This document shows positions 53,157 to 61,552 of a DNA stretch of 64,000 bases, piece after piece. The notes below the pieces were generated by a model, which was not told where the DNA came from, did not search any database, and saw nothing but the letters and a program-made list of their open reading frames with translations. Source of the stretch: Oscillospiraceae bacterium. Lineage in GTDB: Bacteria > Bacillota > Clostridia > Oscillospirales > CAG-272. The first letter of the stretch is position 1, and every line of letters begins with the position of its first letter. The DNA is taken from positions 1 through 64,000 of the forward strand of contig SVST01000004.1 in assembly GCA_015064155.1 (NCBI GenBank), given 5' to 3'. The position numbers and the translations under genes are program-made.

Positions 53157-53190
53157 AAAATGCCGCCGAATACGGCGGCATTTTTTGGTT
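53157..53190 (-). terminator. Attenuating hairpin between SCIFF peptide and maturase
   Basis: AAAATGCCGCCG and CGGCGGCATTTT pair around AATA, with T runs on both sides. It would let the short peptide message end here while a fraction continues into the maturase. Confidence 0.75.
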
Positions 53191-53196
53191 CGCAAA

Positions 53197-53349
53197 TTAC
53201 TTGCTTTCCTTGGTATTCTCGCACTGCTGGTTCGCGATGCCGCAGCTGGTCTTGCAAGCGGACTGGCAAGAGGTCTGGCACTCGCCGCAACCGCCGTTCT
53301 TTGCGCTCTCGCACAGATTGCGAGTTTCGATGGTTTGGATATGTTTCAT
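53197..53349 (-). CDS. scfA: SCIFF ribosomal peptide precursor
   Basis: The 50-residue peptide begins MKHIQTIETRNLCESAKNGG and has seven Cys, at 13, 21, 24, 28, 32, 36 and 43, the evenly spaced core of the 'six Cys in forty-five' family. GGAGGTAAAAATC precedes the ATG. The maturase follows on the same strand behind a terminator-like hairpin. The mature product carries thioether cross-links; its biological role is not known. Confidence 0.95.
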   Translation of the reverse strand: MKHIQTIETRNLCESAKNGGCGECQTSCQSACKTSCGIANQQCENTKESK

Positions 53350-53382
53350 GATTTTTACCTCCATGAAGTATTCGATACCAAT

Positions 53383-53411
53383 ATTATATCACTTTTTCCC
53401 GATTAAGTCAA
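53383..53411 (-). promoter_or_regulatory. Promoter of the SCIFF operon
   Basis: On the minus strand TTGACT (53406-53411), 17 bases and TATAAT (53383-53388) stand 33 bases before the SCIFF start. Confidence 0.75.
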
Positions 53412-53565
53412 TAGGCAACAAAAATTTTTCTTGCTGTCGAATCAAATATTTTATCTGCGTTTTTGCAAAAATATTGAAATGCACCTTTACATTCCCCGAA
53501 TTTCATGATAAAATAAAAGAAAGAAGTGACAAGCTATGCAAAAAAGCACAAGAAAGGGTTGTATT

Positions 53566-54174
53566 ATGACCAATCAAGAACGTTTTTTGGAAATTTATAA
53601 AAACAACATTACCAGAGAGGGTGCCGATCGCCTCTTGACCTTTTTGCAGGAGGAAAGTGATTTTTTCACGGCACCTGCCAGCACACGGTATCACGGTGCC
53701 CATGAAGGCGGACTTTTAGCGCACAGTTTGAACGTATACGACTGCTTGGTCGATATGCTCAACCGTCCTCGGATGAAGGAACTGTACGGACTCAGCTACA
53801 GCGATGAAAGCATCGCCATTGCTGCACTTTTACATGATATCTGTAAAATCAACTTCTATAAAACGAGCTACCGTAATGTCAAGGATGAAACCGGCAGATG
53901 GACCAGCGTCCCCTATTATACCATTGAGGACACCCTCCCCTACGGTCACGGCGAAAAATCGGTGTACATCATCTCGGGCTTCATGCGCCTGACCCGCGAG
54001 GAAGCCTTTGCCATCCGCTATCACATGGGCTTTTCGGGGACAGAGGACACCAACAACGTGGGAAGAGCCTTGGAAATGTTCCCCTTGGCGTATGCCGTCT
54101 GCTGTGCCGATATGGAAGCGGCATTTTTGATGGAAGGCAAGCTGGAGGGCAAGCTGCCGGGAGCCGAGAAATGA
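53566..54174 (+). CDS. HD-domain hydrolase
   Basis: The 202-residue protein has metal-binding HD motifs: GAHEGGLLAHSLNVYD (about 46-61), ALLHDICKINFYK (about 87-99) and RYHMGFSG. HD proteins of this type hydrolyse nucleotides or phosphodiesters; the 'hydrolase' annotation is general and the substrate is unknown. The ATG at 53566 follows AAAGGG. Its stop overlaps the next start (ATGA). Confidence 0.82.
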   Translation: MTNQERFLEIYKNNITREGADRLLTFLQEESDFFTAPASTRYHGAHEGGLLAHSLNVYDCLVDMLNRPRMKELYGLSYSDESIAIAALLHDICKINFYKTSYRNVKDETGRWTSVPYYTIEDTLPYGHGEKSVYIISGFMRLTREEAFAIRYHMGFSGTEDTNNVGRALEMFPLAYAVCCADMEAAFLMEGKLEGKLPGAEK

Positions 54175-54839
54175 AAAAAATACCGTCCTCGCTCGCGCGT
54201 CCCCTCATCCGCATCACCTACCTTTTGCCGCTGGTGTTCGGAATCGTGATGCTGATCTATGCAACAATCCCTCATATTTTTTACGTGATCATGCAAGATA
54301 ACGTCCCAAGTCTTGGGGAAAGTCAAAGCCTGTTCGACCTGATGTCGTCCACGTGGGAGCTTTGCACCAAACAGGTCAGCGGTGCCACCGAGGGAACCCC
54401 CAACGCATTTTACTTTTCCTATTTGATGCTTGCCGTGGTGGTGATCTCCTGGATCTGCATCGTGCTGTACGCGCTGACGGCAATCCCCGTGGCGGTTTGC
54501 ACCTTTATCGCGTTCTCGTACCCCCCTGCCACACGCGCAGCAAACCAAACCAAGCGTTGGATGCAATTCTTTTGTCCCAACCGCGTGCTGTACGTCCTTT
54601 CGATGCTCTTGCCGCTGCTTCCCGCCTCCTTTTCGCTGATCTTGAATCTTGCCTACCGCAAGATCATGCATTACGACGTGGACGTACACTACGATGGAAT
54701 CTCCGATATTCTCCTCGCAGCCATCTTTTCGGCAATCTCCATCGCGGCATTTCTCCTCCTGCTCCCCGCACAGAACGACGAGCAGATGGATATGTACCGG
54801 TTGTATCATCCCAACGAAAAAAACAAATTGCAAAAATAA
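54171..54839 (+). CDS. Integral membrane protein of unknown function
   Basis: The 222-residue protein has four hydrophobic segments (about 12-35, 85-115, 140-165 and 180-202) and no recognised motif. It is translationally coupled to the HD hydrolase gene, so the two may work together. A strong terminator follows. Confidence 0.7.
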   Translation: MKKIPSSLARPLIRITYLLPLVFGIVMLIYATIPHIFYVIMQDNVPSLGESQSLFDLMSSTWELCTKQVSGATEGTPNAFYFSYLMLAVVVISWICIVLYALTAIPVAVCTFIAFSYPPATRAANQTKRWMQFFCPNRVLYVLSMLLPLLPASFSLILNLAYRKIMHYDVDVHYDGISDILLAAIFSAISIAAFLLLLPAQNDEQMDMYRLYHPNEKNKLQK

Positions 54840-54875
54840 ACCGCACCTTGCACAAACGCCAAGCGTTTGCAAAGC

Positions 54876-54993
54876 CCCGAGGAGGCGCGCCGTGTTTAGC
54901 GGTGCGCCTCCTCGGGGCTTCTTTGTGAGCGTTTTGGGGAACGGGGGAGGCACGGAGGGGGAGAGAGACTTTTGCAAAAGTCCCTCTCCCCCT
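54876..54993. terminator. Strong hairpin terminators between convergent genes
   Basis: AAGCCCCGAGGAGGCGCGCC pairs with its near complement ending at 54926. A second stem, GGGGGAGAGAGACTTTTGC paired with GCAAAAGTCCCTCTCCCCC (about 54957-54993), follows. The second resembles the GGGAAAACTT-type hairpins of the dispersed repeats and that at 58.17 kb. Confidence 0.7.
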
Positions 54994-55015
54994 CCGAATA
55001 TTCTCTCTCAATCCA

Positions 55016-56059
55016 TCAAATCTCAATCGGCATGCCCTTTTCGTCGGACTCGAATGCCGCAAGAATGATCTTGAGGTCGGTGCGCATCTGGTCATAGGTC
55101 ACGTCCTGCTCACCGCCCGTGCGGATCGCGTTGACGTAGTGACGGTAGAAATCGTGAACGTCAGACTTCGGACGTGCAACGGTATAGGTATCGGTCGTCA
55201 CCTCGTCACGCGGTGCCATGGTCTTGGTCAATCCCGCCGCGGTTTTGACCGGCAATACGTCGTTTTCATGCCAATGCTTGCACTTGACAACCTGCGCGTC
55301 CTCGCGCCAGTCGGTAATCAGCGCGGTTCCTTTCTCGGCACGGAGATAGAAACGCGGCATTGCAATAAAGTTATACGTCCCCAGCTCCACCGTTGCGCGC
55401 TGTCCGCTTGCAAAGGTCAATTCCAGGCGGAAGCCGTCGTCCACCTCTTTGTTGGTGATGTGGTCGCAAACGCAGTAAACGCGCTTGACGTCCCAACCGA
55501 AAATCATCAGAATCTGGTCGATCAGGTGGATACCCCAGTCGTACAGCATACCGCCGCCGTGCTCCTTTTCGCCTCTCCAGTCGGAGGGAATGCCACGGCT
55601 GCCGTGTACGCGCGACTCAATATTGAGCACCTTGCCGATCTCGCCCGAATCGTAGATCTGCTTCATCGAAAGATAGTCAACGTCCCAACGGCGATTCTGG
55701 TGCGTGGTAAAGCGCACACCGTTCTTCTCGGCAGCGGCGATCATACGCTCCAGGGACTCCAAGGACAGCGTGACGGGCTTCTCACAAATCACGTTCTTGC
55801 CCGCGTTCAATGCGGCAATCACAACCTCCTCGTGGCTGTCGTTGGGGATGGCTACCGTGATCAACTCAACCGTTTCGTCTGCCAAAAGCTCCTCGTAGGA
55901 TGCATAAGCATGAATCCCGCGGCTCTGTGCCAGCTCGGTACGCTCCTTGCGAATATCGTATATACCGGCAAGCTCGCAAACGTCACTTTTCAGCAAATGC
56001 TCCACGTGCCAACCGCCCATTCCGCCGTATCCGACAACGGCTGCTCTCATCTTTTTCAT
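55016..56059 (-). CDS. Gfo/Idh/MocA-family oxidoreductase 2
   Basis: The 347-residue protein has a Rossmann motif AAVVGYGGMGGWHVEHLL, the family motif NVICEKPVTLSLESLERM and GGGMLYDWGIHLIDQI. It is an NAD(P)-dependent sugar-type dehydrogenase of unknown substrate and clearly distinct from the one at 48.3 kb. The start at 56059 is chosen for nearby GGATCGG and because the Rossmann strand begins here. Confidence 0.87.
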   Translation of the reverse strand: MKKMRAAVVGYGGMGGWHVEHLLKSDVCELAGIYDIRKERTELAQSRGIHAYASYEELLADETVELITVAIPNDSHEEVVIAALNAGKNVICEKPVTLSLESLERMIAAAEKNGVRFTTHQNRRWDVDYLSMKQIYDSGEIGKVLNIESRVHGSRGIPSDWRGEKEHGGGMLYDWGIHLIDQILMIFGWDVKRVYCVCDHITNKEVDDGFRLELTFASGQRATVELGTYNFIAMPRFYLRAEKGTALITDWREDAQVVKCKHWHENDVLPVKTAAGLTKTMAPRDEVTTDTYTVARPKSDVHDFYRHYVNAIRTGGEQDVTYDQMRTDLKIILAAFESDEKGMPIEI

Positions 56060-56237
56060 GATCCGATCCTTTCTGTATCCTGCATGCTTGGTAAAATCGG
56101 AGTACGTCGCATACTCCCGTGCATACAGTATATGCTTTTTAGTTGCTTTTTTCAAGACACTTTTTGCTCATTTCAAGACAAATATTGCGATTGACAGCAG
56201 AATTCGGACATTTTATGAGAAAAATGTGGGAAAGCTC

Positions 56238-56266
56238 TTGCCACGGGCGCGAAAATATAGTATAAT
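56238..56266 (+). promoter_or_regulatory. Promoter of lepA
   Basis: TTGCCA (56238-56243), 17 bases and TATAAT (56261-56266) stand about 58 bases before the lepA start. Confidence 0.6.
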
Positions 56267-56323
56267 ATATTATCTATGGAAGCATAACATTGAGAAGCAT
56301 TTTTTGGAAAGGTCGGTTGTAAG

Positions 56324-58147
56324 ATGGCGCAAAAATCCCAACGACAGGAGCATATTCGCAATTTTTCTATCATTGCTCACATTGACCACGGCAAATCCAC
56401 GCTGGCAGACCGTATTTTAGAGCACACCCAAACCGTTGCCAAGCGCGACATGGAGGAGCAGATCCTTGACAACATGGATCTGGAGCGTGAGCGCGGCATT
56501 ACCATCAAGGCGCGCGCGGTCAAGCTGGATTATCTGGCAGATAACGGCGAAACGTATACCTTTAATTTGATCGACACCCCCGGTCACGTGGACTTCAACT
56601 ACGAGGTTTCGCGCTCGCTGAATGCTTGCGACGGAGCCCTTTTGGTGGTGGATGCCACGCAAGGGATCGAAGCGCAAACGCTGGCAAACGCCTATCTTGC
56701 AGTAGACGCAAACCTGGAGATCATCCCCGTCATCAACAAAATCGATCTGCCCTCGGCAGATATCGACCGTTGCCGCAACGAAATCGAGGACGTCATCGGC
56801 ATCCCTGCAGAGGATTGCCCCGCCGTATCGGCGAAAACCGGCTTGAATATCCACGACGTGCTGGAAGCCGTCGTGCGCGATATTCCCTCCCCCGAGGGCG
56901 ACGAAAACGCGCCCTTGAAGGCTTTGATCTTCGATTCCTATTACGACAGCTATCTCGGTGTTGTCGTCAACATCCGCGTCATCGACGGCTCGGTCAAAAC
57001 CGGCGACCGCATCCAGCTGATGAGTACGGGTGCTGTGTTCGACGTCGTAGACGTTGGAACGATGGAGCCGTTTGGCTTGAAAAAAGGCGACTGTCTGTCC
57101 GCCGGTGAGGTTGGATATATCACGGCATCGATCAAAAGCGTCAGTGACACGCGCGTGGGTGATACCGTTACGCTTGCCGCAACCCCCACCGACACCCCCC
57201 TGCCCGGCTTCAAGGCGGTTCAGCCGATGGTTTATGCCGGTATCTATCCCGCAGACGGCGCTCGCTACGGAGATCTGCGTGAAGCGTTGGAAAAGCTGCA
57301 GCTCAACGATGCCGCACTGATCTTCGAGCCCGAAACCTCCATCGCGCTCGGCTTCGGCTTCCGTTGCGGATTCTTGGGGCTTTTACACATGGAGATCATC
57401 GAGGAACGCTTGGAGCGTGAATTCAATCTGGATCTCATCACCACGGCTCCCAGCGTTATCTACAAAATCAAGCTGAAAAACGGAGAAACGGTTCGCATCG
57501 ATAACCCCTCCAACTACCCGCAGCCCGACACCATCGACACGGCATACGAGCCGCTTGTGAAAGCCAATATCATCACCCCCGTGGAATACGTGGGAGGCCT
57601 CATGGAGCTTTGCCAAAACCGCCGCGGTGTTTTCATCGATATGAAATATCTCGACCCCACACGTGTGGAGTTGCACTATAATCTGCCGCTGAACGAGATC
57701 ATCTACGACTTTTTCGACGCACTCAAGAGCCGTTCGCGCGGCTATGCGTCACTTGACTACGAGCTGGGAAGCTACGAGCCCTCCAAGCTTGTCAAGCTCG
57801 ATTTCTTGCTCAACGGTGAGCAGGTAGACGCGCTCTCCTTTATCGTCCACGAGGAAAAAGCCTACGGACGTGCGCGTAAAATCGCAGAAAAGCTCAAGGA
57901 AAATATTCCGCGTCAGCTCTTTGAGGTTCCGATCCAAGCGGCAATCGGTGCAAAGGTCATCGCACGCGAAACCGTCAAGGCGGTTCGCAAGGACGTGCTT
58001 GCAAAATGCTACGGCGGTGATATCACCCGTAAGAAAAAGCTTTTGGAAAAGCAAAAGGAAGGAAAGAAAAAGATGCGTCAGCTCGGCTCGGTGCAGGTTT
58101 CCCCCGAAGCCTTTATGGCTGTCCTCAAGCTCGACGACGATCAGTAA
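56324..58147 (+). CDS. lepA: Elongation factor 4 (LepA)
   Basis: The 607-residue protein has the full LepA domain set: GTPase motifs [28 protein letters not shown] and [12 protein letters not shown], the beta-barrel domain II, EF-G-like domains III and V, and the LepA-specific C-terminal domain ([37 protein letters not shown]). It acts on stalled or misassembled ribosomes. AAGATGGCG follows a weak ribosome binding site; the protein length agrees with the family. Confidence 0.96.
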   Translation: MAQKSQRQEHIRNFSIIAHIDHGKSTLADRILEHTQTVAKRDMEEQILDNMDLERERGITIKARAVKLDYLADNGETYTFNLIDTPGHVDFNYEVSRSLNACDGALLVVDATQGIEAQTLANAYLAVDANLEIIPVINKIDLPSADIDRCRNEIEDVIGIPAEDCPAVSAKTGLNIHDVLEAVVRDIPSPEGDENAPLKALIFDSYYDSYLGVVVNIRVIDGSVKTGDRIQLMSTGAVFDVVDVGTMEPFGLKKGDCLSAGEVGYITASIKSVSDTRVGDTVTLAATPTDTPLPGFKAVQPMVYAGIYPADGARYGDLREALEKLQLNDAALIFEPETSIALGFGFRCGFLGLLHMEIIEERLEREFNLDLITTAPSVIYKIKLKNGETVRIDNPSNYPQPDTIDTAYEPLVKANIITPVEYVGGLMELCQNRRGVFIDMKYLDPTRVELHYNLPLNEIIYDFFDALKSRSRGYASLDYELGSYEPSKLVKLDFLLNGEQVDALSFIVHEEKAYGRARKIAEKLKENIPRQLFEVPIQAAIGAKVIARETVKAVRKDVLAKCYGGDITRKKKLLEKQKEGKKKMRQLGSVQVSPEAFMAVLKLDDDQ

Positions 58148-58163
58148 TCGGTTATGGAATGAT

Positions 58164-58212
58164 CGGGGGAAGGAAAAGACTCTTGCAAGAAGTCTTCTCC
58201 TTCCCCCGAACC
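58164..58212. terminator. Hairpin terminator after lepA
   Basis: GGGGGAAGGAAAAGACT and AGTCTTCTCCTTCCCCC pair around CTTGCAAGA. It has the same style as the hairpins at 54.96 kb and in the dispersed repeats. Confidence 0.65.
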
Positions 58213-58251
58213 CCTATTCTCCCTTAAAAATCCTCTCAAAAAGAAAGACGG

Positions 58252-58812
58252 TCATCCCAAATATTCAACAATGCCGTTATAAATCCCGCGTGCAAACAGC
58301 TCGGGATTTTGGTTCATCAATGCCGCCTCCTCGGGGTTGGTAATAAACCCGATCTCCACCAAAACAGCAGGCATATTGGTTCTGCGCAATACGTATAGCC
58401 CCGGGCGGATTTTCATCCCACGGTTCAAAAATCCCGTGGCTTCGGAAAGATTTTCAACAATGTCCTCCCCCAAAGAAAACGCGCGTGACGGCTCGGAGTA
58501 AGCAAATGCCTCAACCCCTCTTGCCTGCGGATTTGACGAGGCATTGGTGTGAATGCTGATAAAATAATCCGCCCCCCACGCATTTGCGTCCTCTACTCTT
58601 GCGCGCAGACTGGTGGAATTGGAATTCCCCAACGAGGTCGTTGGAGTCGGACGTGAGAGCCGTACCTCGTAGTTGGGATTCTGCCGCAACAGCTCGGCAA
58701 GCTCGATTCCTACGCGGTAAGTGATATTCTGCTCCAAAAGACCGTTGCCCTCGGCACCCGCATTGGGATTTTCGGGATTGTGACCTTGGTCGATGTATAT
58801 TTTCGTTGCCAT
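58252..58812 (-). CDS. N-acetylmuramoyl-L-alanine amidase (amidase 3)
   Basis: The 186-residue protein is a bare amidase-3 catalytic domain: IYIDQGHNPENPNAG with the first zinc His, FISIHTNASSNPQARGVEAF with the second, and PAVLVEIGFITNPEE with the catalytic Glu. It cleaves the amide bond between MurNAc and the peptide stem. It has no signal peptide or wall-binding domain, so it may be released by lysis, act in a forespore-type compartment, or come from a phage or spore gene. GGAGGG precedes the ATG. Confidence 0.88.
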   Translation of the reverse strand: MATKIYIDQGHNPENPNAGAEGNGLLEQNITYRVGIELAELLRQNPNYEVRLSRPTPTTSLGNSNSTSLRARVEDANAWGADYFISIHTNASSNPQARGVEAFAYSEPSRAFSLGEDIVENLSEATGFLNRGMKIRPGLYVLRRTNMPAVLVEIGFITNPEEAALMNQNPELFARGIYNGIVEYLG

Positions 58813-58906
58813 AATTCCCTCCGAAAAGTAATCTCATATACAGACTATGCACGCAACCTGCCAATTGGAACCGCTATTTTAGAATTCTGCAGAAAGGAGC
58901 CCACTC

Positions 58907-59788
58907 ATGAGCTCTGTCAAACAAATTGAGATCAACGCCCGCGAAAAAAACCGTGTCAACAGCGGCACCTTGTATCTCGTTGCCACACCGATCGGAAACC
59001 TCTCCGATCTGTCCGAACGCGCCGTCAAGGTGCTGTCAGACGTCGATTTTATTGCCGCCGAGGACACCCGCAACTCGATGCGCTTGCTCTCTCATTTGGG
59101 GATCAGCAAGCCGATGGTGTCTTATTTTGAGCATAACAAGCGCGAGCGCGGAGAACAGATTGCCGCACGCCTGGAGGCAGGAGAGTCCTGCGCGTTGATC
59201 ACCGATGCGGGAACCCCCGCGATCAGTGACCCGGGCGAGGATATGGTGGCCCTTTGTGCCGAGCGAGGGATTCCCGTTTCGTCGATTCCGGGTCCCGTTG
59301 CATCGATCGTTGCGCTCACGCTGTCGGGGCTTCCCACGGGACGCTTTACCTTTGAGGGCTTTTTATCGGTCAACAAGGCAGAACGTCGCACGCGTCTTGA
59401 CGAGCTGAAGACCGAAAACCGCACCATGCTCTTTCACGAGGCACCGCACAAGCTCCGTGCCACGCTGAAAGACTTTGCCGCAGCCTTTGGCAACAGCCGC
59501 CGCATTGCCATCTGCCGTGAGCTGACCAAGCTCAACGAGGAGGTGCTGCGCATGACACTCGGGGAGGCTGTGACCTACTACGAGGAACACGAGCCGCGCG
59601 GCGAATACGTACTGGTCGTAGAGGGTGCCACCGATGTACCGACCGCAAAAGCCTTTTGGGAGAACATGGACATCCCCACGCACGTATCCTACTACATGGA
59701 ACGCGGCATGACGAAAAAAGACGCCATCAAGGAAGCCGCCAAGGATCGGGGTGTGCCGAAAAATGAAGTGTATCAAGAAATGATTTAA
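58907..59788 (+). CDS. rsmI: 16S rRNA 2'-O-ribose C1402 methyltransferase
   Basis: The 293-residue protein has the RsmI signature GTLYLVATPIGNLSDLSERA, AAEDTRNSMRLLSHLG and DAGTPAISDPGEDMV. It 2'-O-methylates C1402 of 16S rRNA with SAM. AGAAAGGAG precedes the ATG. It is monocistronic and divergent from the amidase gene. Confidence 0.93.
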   Translation: MSSVKQIEINAREKNRVNSGTLYLVATPIGNLSDLSERAVKVLSDVDFIAAEDTRNSMRLLSHLGISKPMVSYFEHNKRERGEQIAARLEAGESCALITDAGTPAISDPGEDMVALCAERGIPVSSIPGPVASIVALTLSGLPTGRFTFEGFLSVNKAERRTRLDELKTENRTMLFHEAPHKLRATLKDFAAAFGNSRRIAICRELTKLNEEVLRMTLGEAVTYYEEHEPRGEYVLVVEGATDVPTAKAFWENMDIPTHVSYYMERGMTKKDAIKEAAKDRGVPKNEVYQEMI

Positions 59789-59794
59789 TCACTT

Positions 59795-59990
59795 AGTGAA
59801 AAAATCAAGGCCTTAGCCTTGTATCTCATCAGCCCGCAGGGCTGTATATCATCCGACGCAAGTCGGTATATCATCAAGCCGCCGGAAAATGCACGCCGGC
59901 GCGTGATGAGATACAAGGGCGGCAATGCCACCCTTGATGATATGCACCGCACTTCGTGCGGTGATGTAAGGAGCGAAGCGACGGAATAGC
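59795..59990. repeat. Array of small hairpins with TATATCATC/GATGATAT spacers
   Basis: Short GC hairpins (AGCCCGCAGGGCT, CCGACGCAAGTCGG, ACCGCACTTCGTGCGGT and others) are separated by repeated TATATCATC, or by its complement in the right half. The halves are inverted around about 59890. Such interspersed palindromic units are common in intergenic DNA of gut Clostridia. No gene is seen. Confidence 0.6.
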
Positions 59991-60009
59991 GAGTTTGCGA
60001 GCGTCTATA

Positions 60010-60070
60010 CCAAGCCTACGGGGTTCCCCAAAACTCGCAAGCTCGTTTCGAGGAACCCCGTAGGCTTGGA
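60010..60070. repeat. Long inverted repeat
   Basis: CAAGCCTACGGGGTTCC and GGAACCCCGTAGGCTTG are perfect inverted arms around a 27-base loop that holds ACTCGCAAGCTCG. It may be a terminator for rsmI or a small mobile unit. Confidence 0.55.
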
Positions 60071-60072
60071 TA

Positions 60073-60103
60073 AAAAAAACGATGCCTAAGCATCGTTTTT
60101 TTT
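60073..60103 (-). terminator. Terminator of the tRNA operon
   Basis: AAAAAACGATGC and GCATCGTTTTTT pair around CTAA immediately downstream of tRNA-Tyr. Confidence 0.75.
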
Positions 60104-60187
60104 GGTGGGAGATGGTGGATTCGGACCACCGAAGCGAAACGCAACAGATTTACAGTCTGCCCCCTTTGGCCACTCGGGAAATCTCCC
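60103..60187 (-). tRNA. tRNA-Tyr (GTA)
   Basis: On the minus strand it begins GGGAGATTTCCCGAGTGGCC and folds with acceptor GGGAGAT/ATCTCCC, discriminator A and encoded CCA. The anticodon loop CTGTAAA gives GTA. A long variable arm (GTTTCGCTTCGG region) is present, as expected for bacterial tRNA-Tyr. Confidence 0.95.
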
Positions 60188-60213
60188 ATATAGAGGTCCA
60201 TTTGTGTGGACCC

Positions 60214-60288
60214 TGGAGCTGGTGAACGGAGTCGAACCATCAACCTGCTGATTACAAATCAGCTGCTCTGCCATTGAGCCACACCAGC
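60214..60288 (-). tRNA. tRNA-Thr (TGT)
   Basis: On the minus strand it begins GCTGGTGTGGCTCAATGGCA, with acceptor GCTGGTG/CACCAGC, discriminator T and encoded CCA. The anticodon stem-loop CTGATTTGTAATCAG gives TGT. It lies 26 bases before tRNA-Tyr under the same promoter. Confidence 0.95.
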
Positions 60289-60330
60289 GATTTTGTTCTG
60301 CGCGAACGCGGTCGCCACTGGAACGTTGAT

Positions 60331-60359
60331 ATTATATCACAACGTCCCCTATTTGTCAA
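60331..60359 (-). promoter_or_regulatory. Promoter of the tRNA-Thr/tRNA-Tyr operon
   Basis: On the minus strand a perfect TTGACA (60354-60359), 17 bases and TATAAT (60331-60336) make a consensus promoter, typical for stable RNA genes. Confidence 0.85.
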
Positions 60360-60445
60360 GTCTTTTTTTCAAAAAAATAAACTTTTCTTAATTCATCAAG
60401 GCAATCGGCGCTTTTTGTTGCTTTTTCGGTAAAAATCCCCAAAGA

Positions 60446-60488
60446 AGCCCGACCGCCGCACAATTTTTGGCACAGCGGTCGGACTTTT
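60446..60488 (-). terminator. Terminator of the PHP gene
   Basis: GTCCGACCGC and GCGGTCGGGC pair around a loop with AATTTTTGGC-like sequence, with T-rich flanks, directly after the PHP stop. Confidence 0.7.
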
Positions 60489-60498
60489 CTCTTTTCGA

Positions 60499-61536
60499 TC
60501 AACCAAGCAAATCCTTCATAAAATACGCATTGGTGCAGGCATGTCTGCCCTTTTCATCCACCACGGTGATGCGGAAATAGCCGCACGTTTCGGAAACGGT
60601 AAAGCTTGCCTCGGTAATGGGTTGTCCCTCTGCATAGACCACCTGCGCACTTCGGATTCCGCAAGTACAAATCACGCGATCGGCATCCGAGCATTTCACC
60701 GTCACCACACCGTCCTCGTAATACAATTCAAAAATTTCGGGGGCTTCAGAGGCATAGAAATGACCGTCCTGCAGTGCCTTGGTCACCGTGCGGTAATCGA
60801 GTGACTCGGCTTTGATCACCGTAAAGGCAACGCCCGAATCCCAATGGCGGTCGGTTTCGCGCCGTCCGTTGTGATTGTCATCGGCACCGATGCAATAGAT
60901 CTGCTTTCCACCGCGCAAAAGATCGTCATACACGCGCGGATTGTAATCGTCAAAGCCCTCGGCCAAGCATCCGCCGTTCATGATCTCAAAGGCATGCATC
61001 CCCTCGTAGCGGATGTAGTCACCGTAGCTTTCCAGTGACCACGTAGGATGGTTATAGGTCACGAAAAAGCCCTTTTGCCGTGCGGTCTTCATGAATGCAT
61101 TGATGCAGGCAGGGGAAAAATCGCGCTCAAAATCGGGCTCGGATTCGTCAAATTTCACCTCTTTTGCGTGATCCTTTGCGTTTCCGTAAAAATAATGCTT
61201 TTGATAAAGCGTTCTGTGCCAGCAGGGCTGTACGACGGTTTCGGGCTCCAAGCCGATACAGCAGATGTGGCAGGTTCTGCGGGTTTCGCTGGTTACCCCC
61301 TCCGAATAGTCACTCATTTCGATTTCAAAGCCGTGCAAAGCCAGAAAGTCATCATCGGTCAATTCGTCGTGCGGAATCAGAATATCGTGATCGGTATACG
61401 CAACGATCGAATAGCCAAGCCTTTGATAAATTTCCTTGACCTCGGCAGGTGTTTTTTTACCGTCCGAAAAATTGGTGTGACAATGCAGATTGGCTTTGTA
61501 AAAGTGTCCGTCCTTCGGCAACAAATAGGTTTTCAT
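60499..61536 (-). CDS. PHP-domain phosphoesterase
   Basis: The 345-residue protein has PHP metal-binding motifs: KANLHCHTNFSDGKKTP, IVAYTDHDILIPH, TYNHPTW and GADDNHNGRR. PHP enzymes cleave phosphate esters with two or three metals. The C-terminal part (FTVSETCGYFRITVVDEKGR) is beta-rich. The ATG at 61536 follows GGGAGG by 7 bases. It lies 16 bases after the methyltransferase gene, in one operon. Substrate unknown. Confidence 0.85.
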   Translation of the reverse strand: MKTYLLPKDGHFYKANLHCHTNFSDGKKTPAEVKEIYQRLGYSIVAYTDHDILIPHDELTDDDFLALHGFEIEMSDYSEGVTSETRRTCHICCIGLEPETVVQPCWHRTLYQKHYFYGNAKDHAKEVKFDESEPDFERDFSPACINAFMKTARQKGFFVTYNHPTWSLESYGDYIRYEGMHAFEIMNGGCLAEGFDDYNPRVYDDLLRGGKQIYCIGADDNHNGRRETDRHWDSGVAFTVIKAESLDYRTVTKALQDGHFYASEAPEIFELYYEDGVVTVKCSDADRVICTCGIRSAQVVYAEGQPITEASFTVSETCGYFRITVVDEKGRHACTNAYFMKDLLG

Positions 61537-61552
61537 CTCAAGTCCTCCCACA

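Noticed and set aside
59795-59990. Possible CRISPR array between rsmI and the tRNA genes
   Set aside because: The repeated units are 9-base spacers around different palindromes and the halves are mirrored, not direct repeats with spacers.
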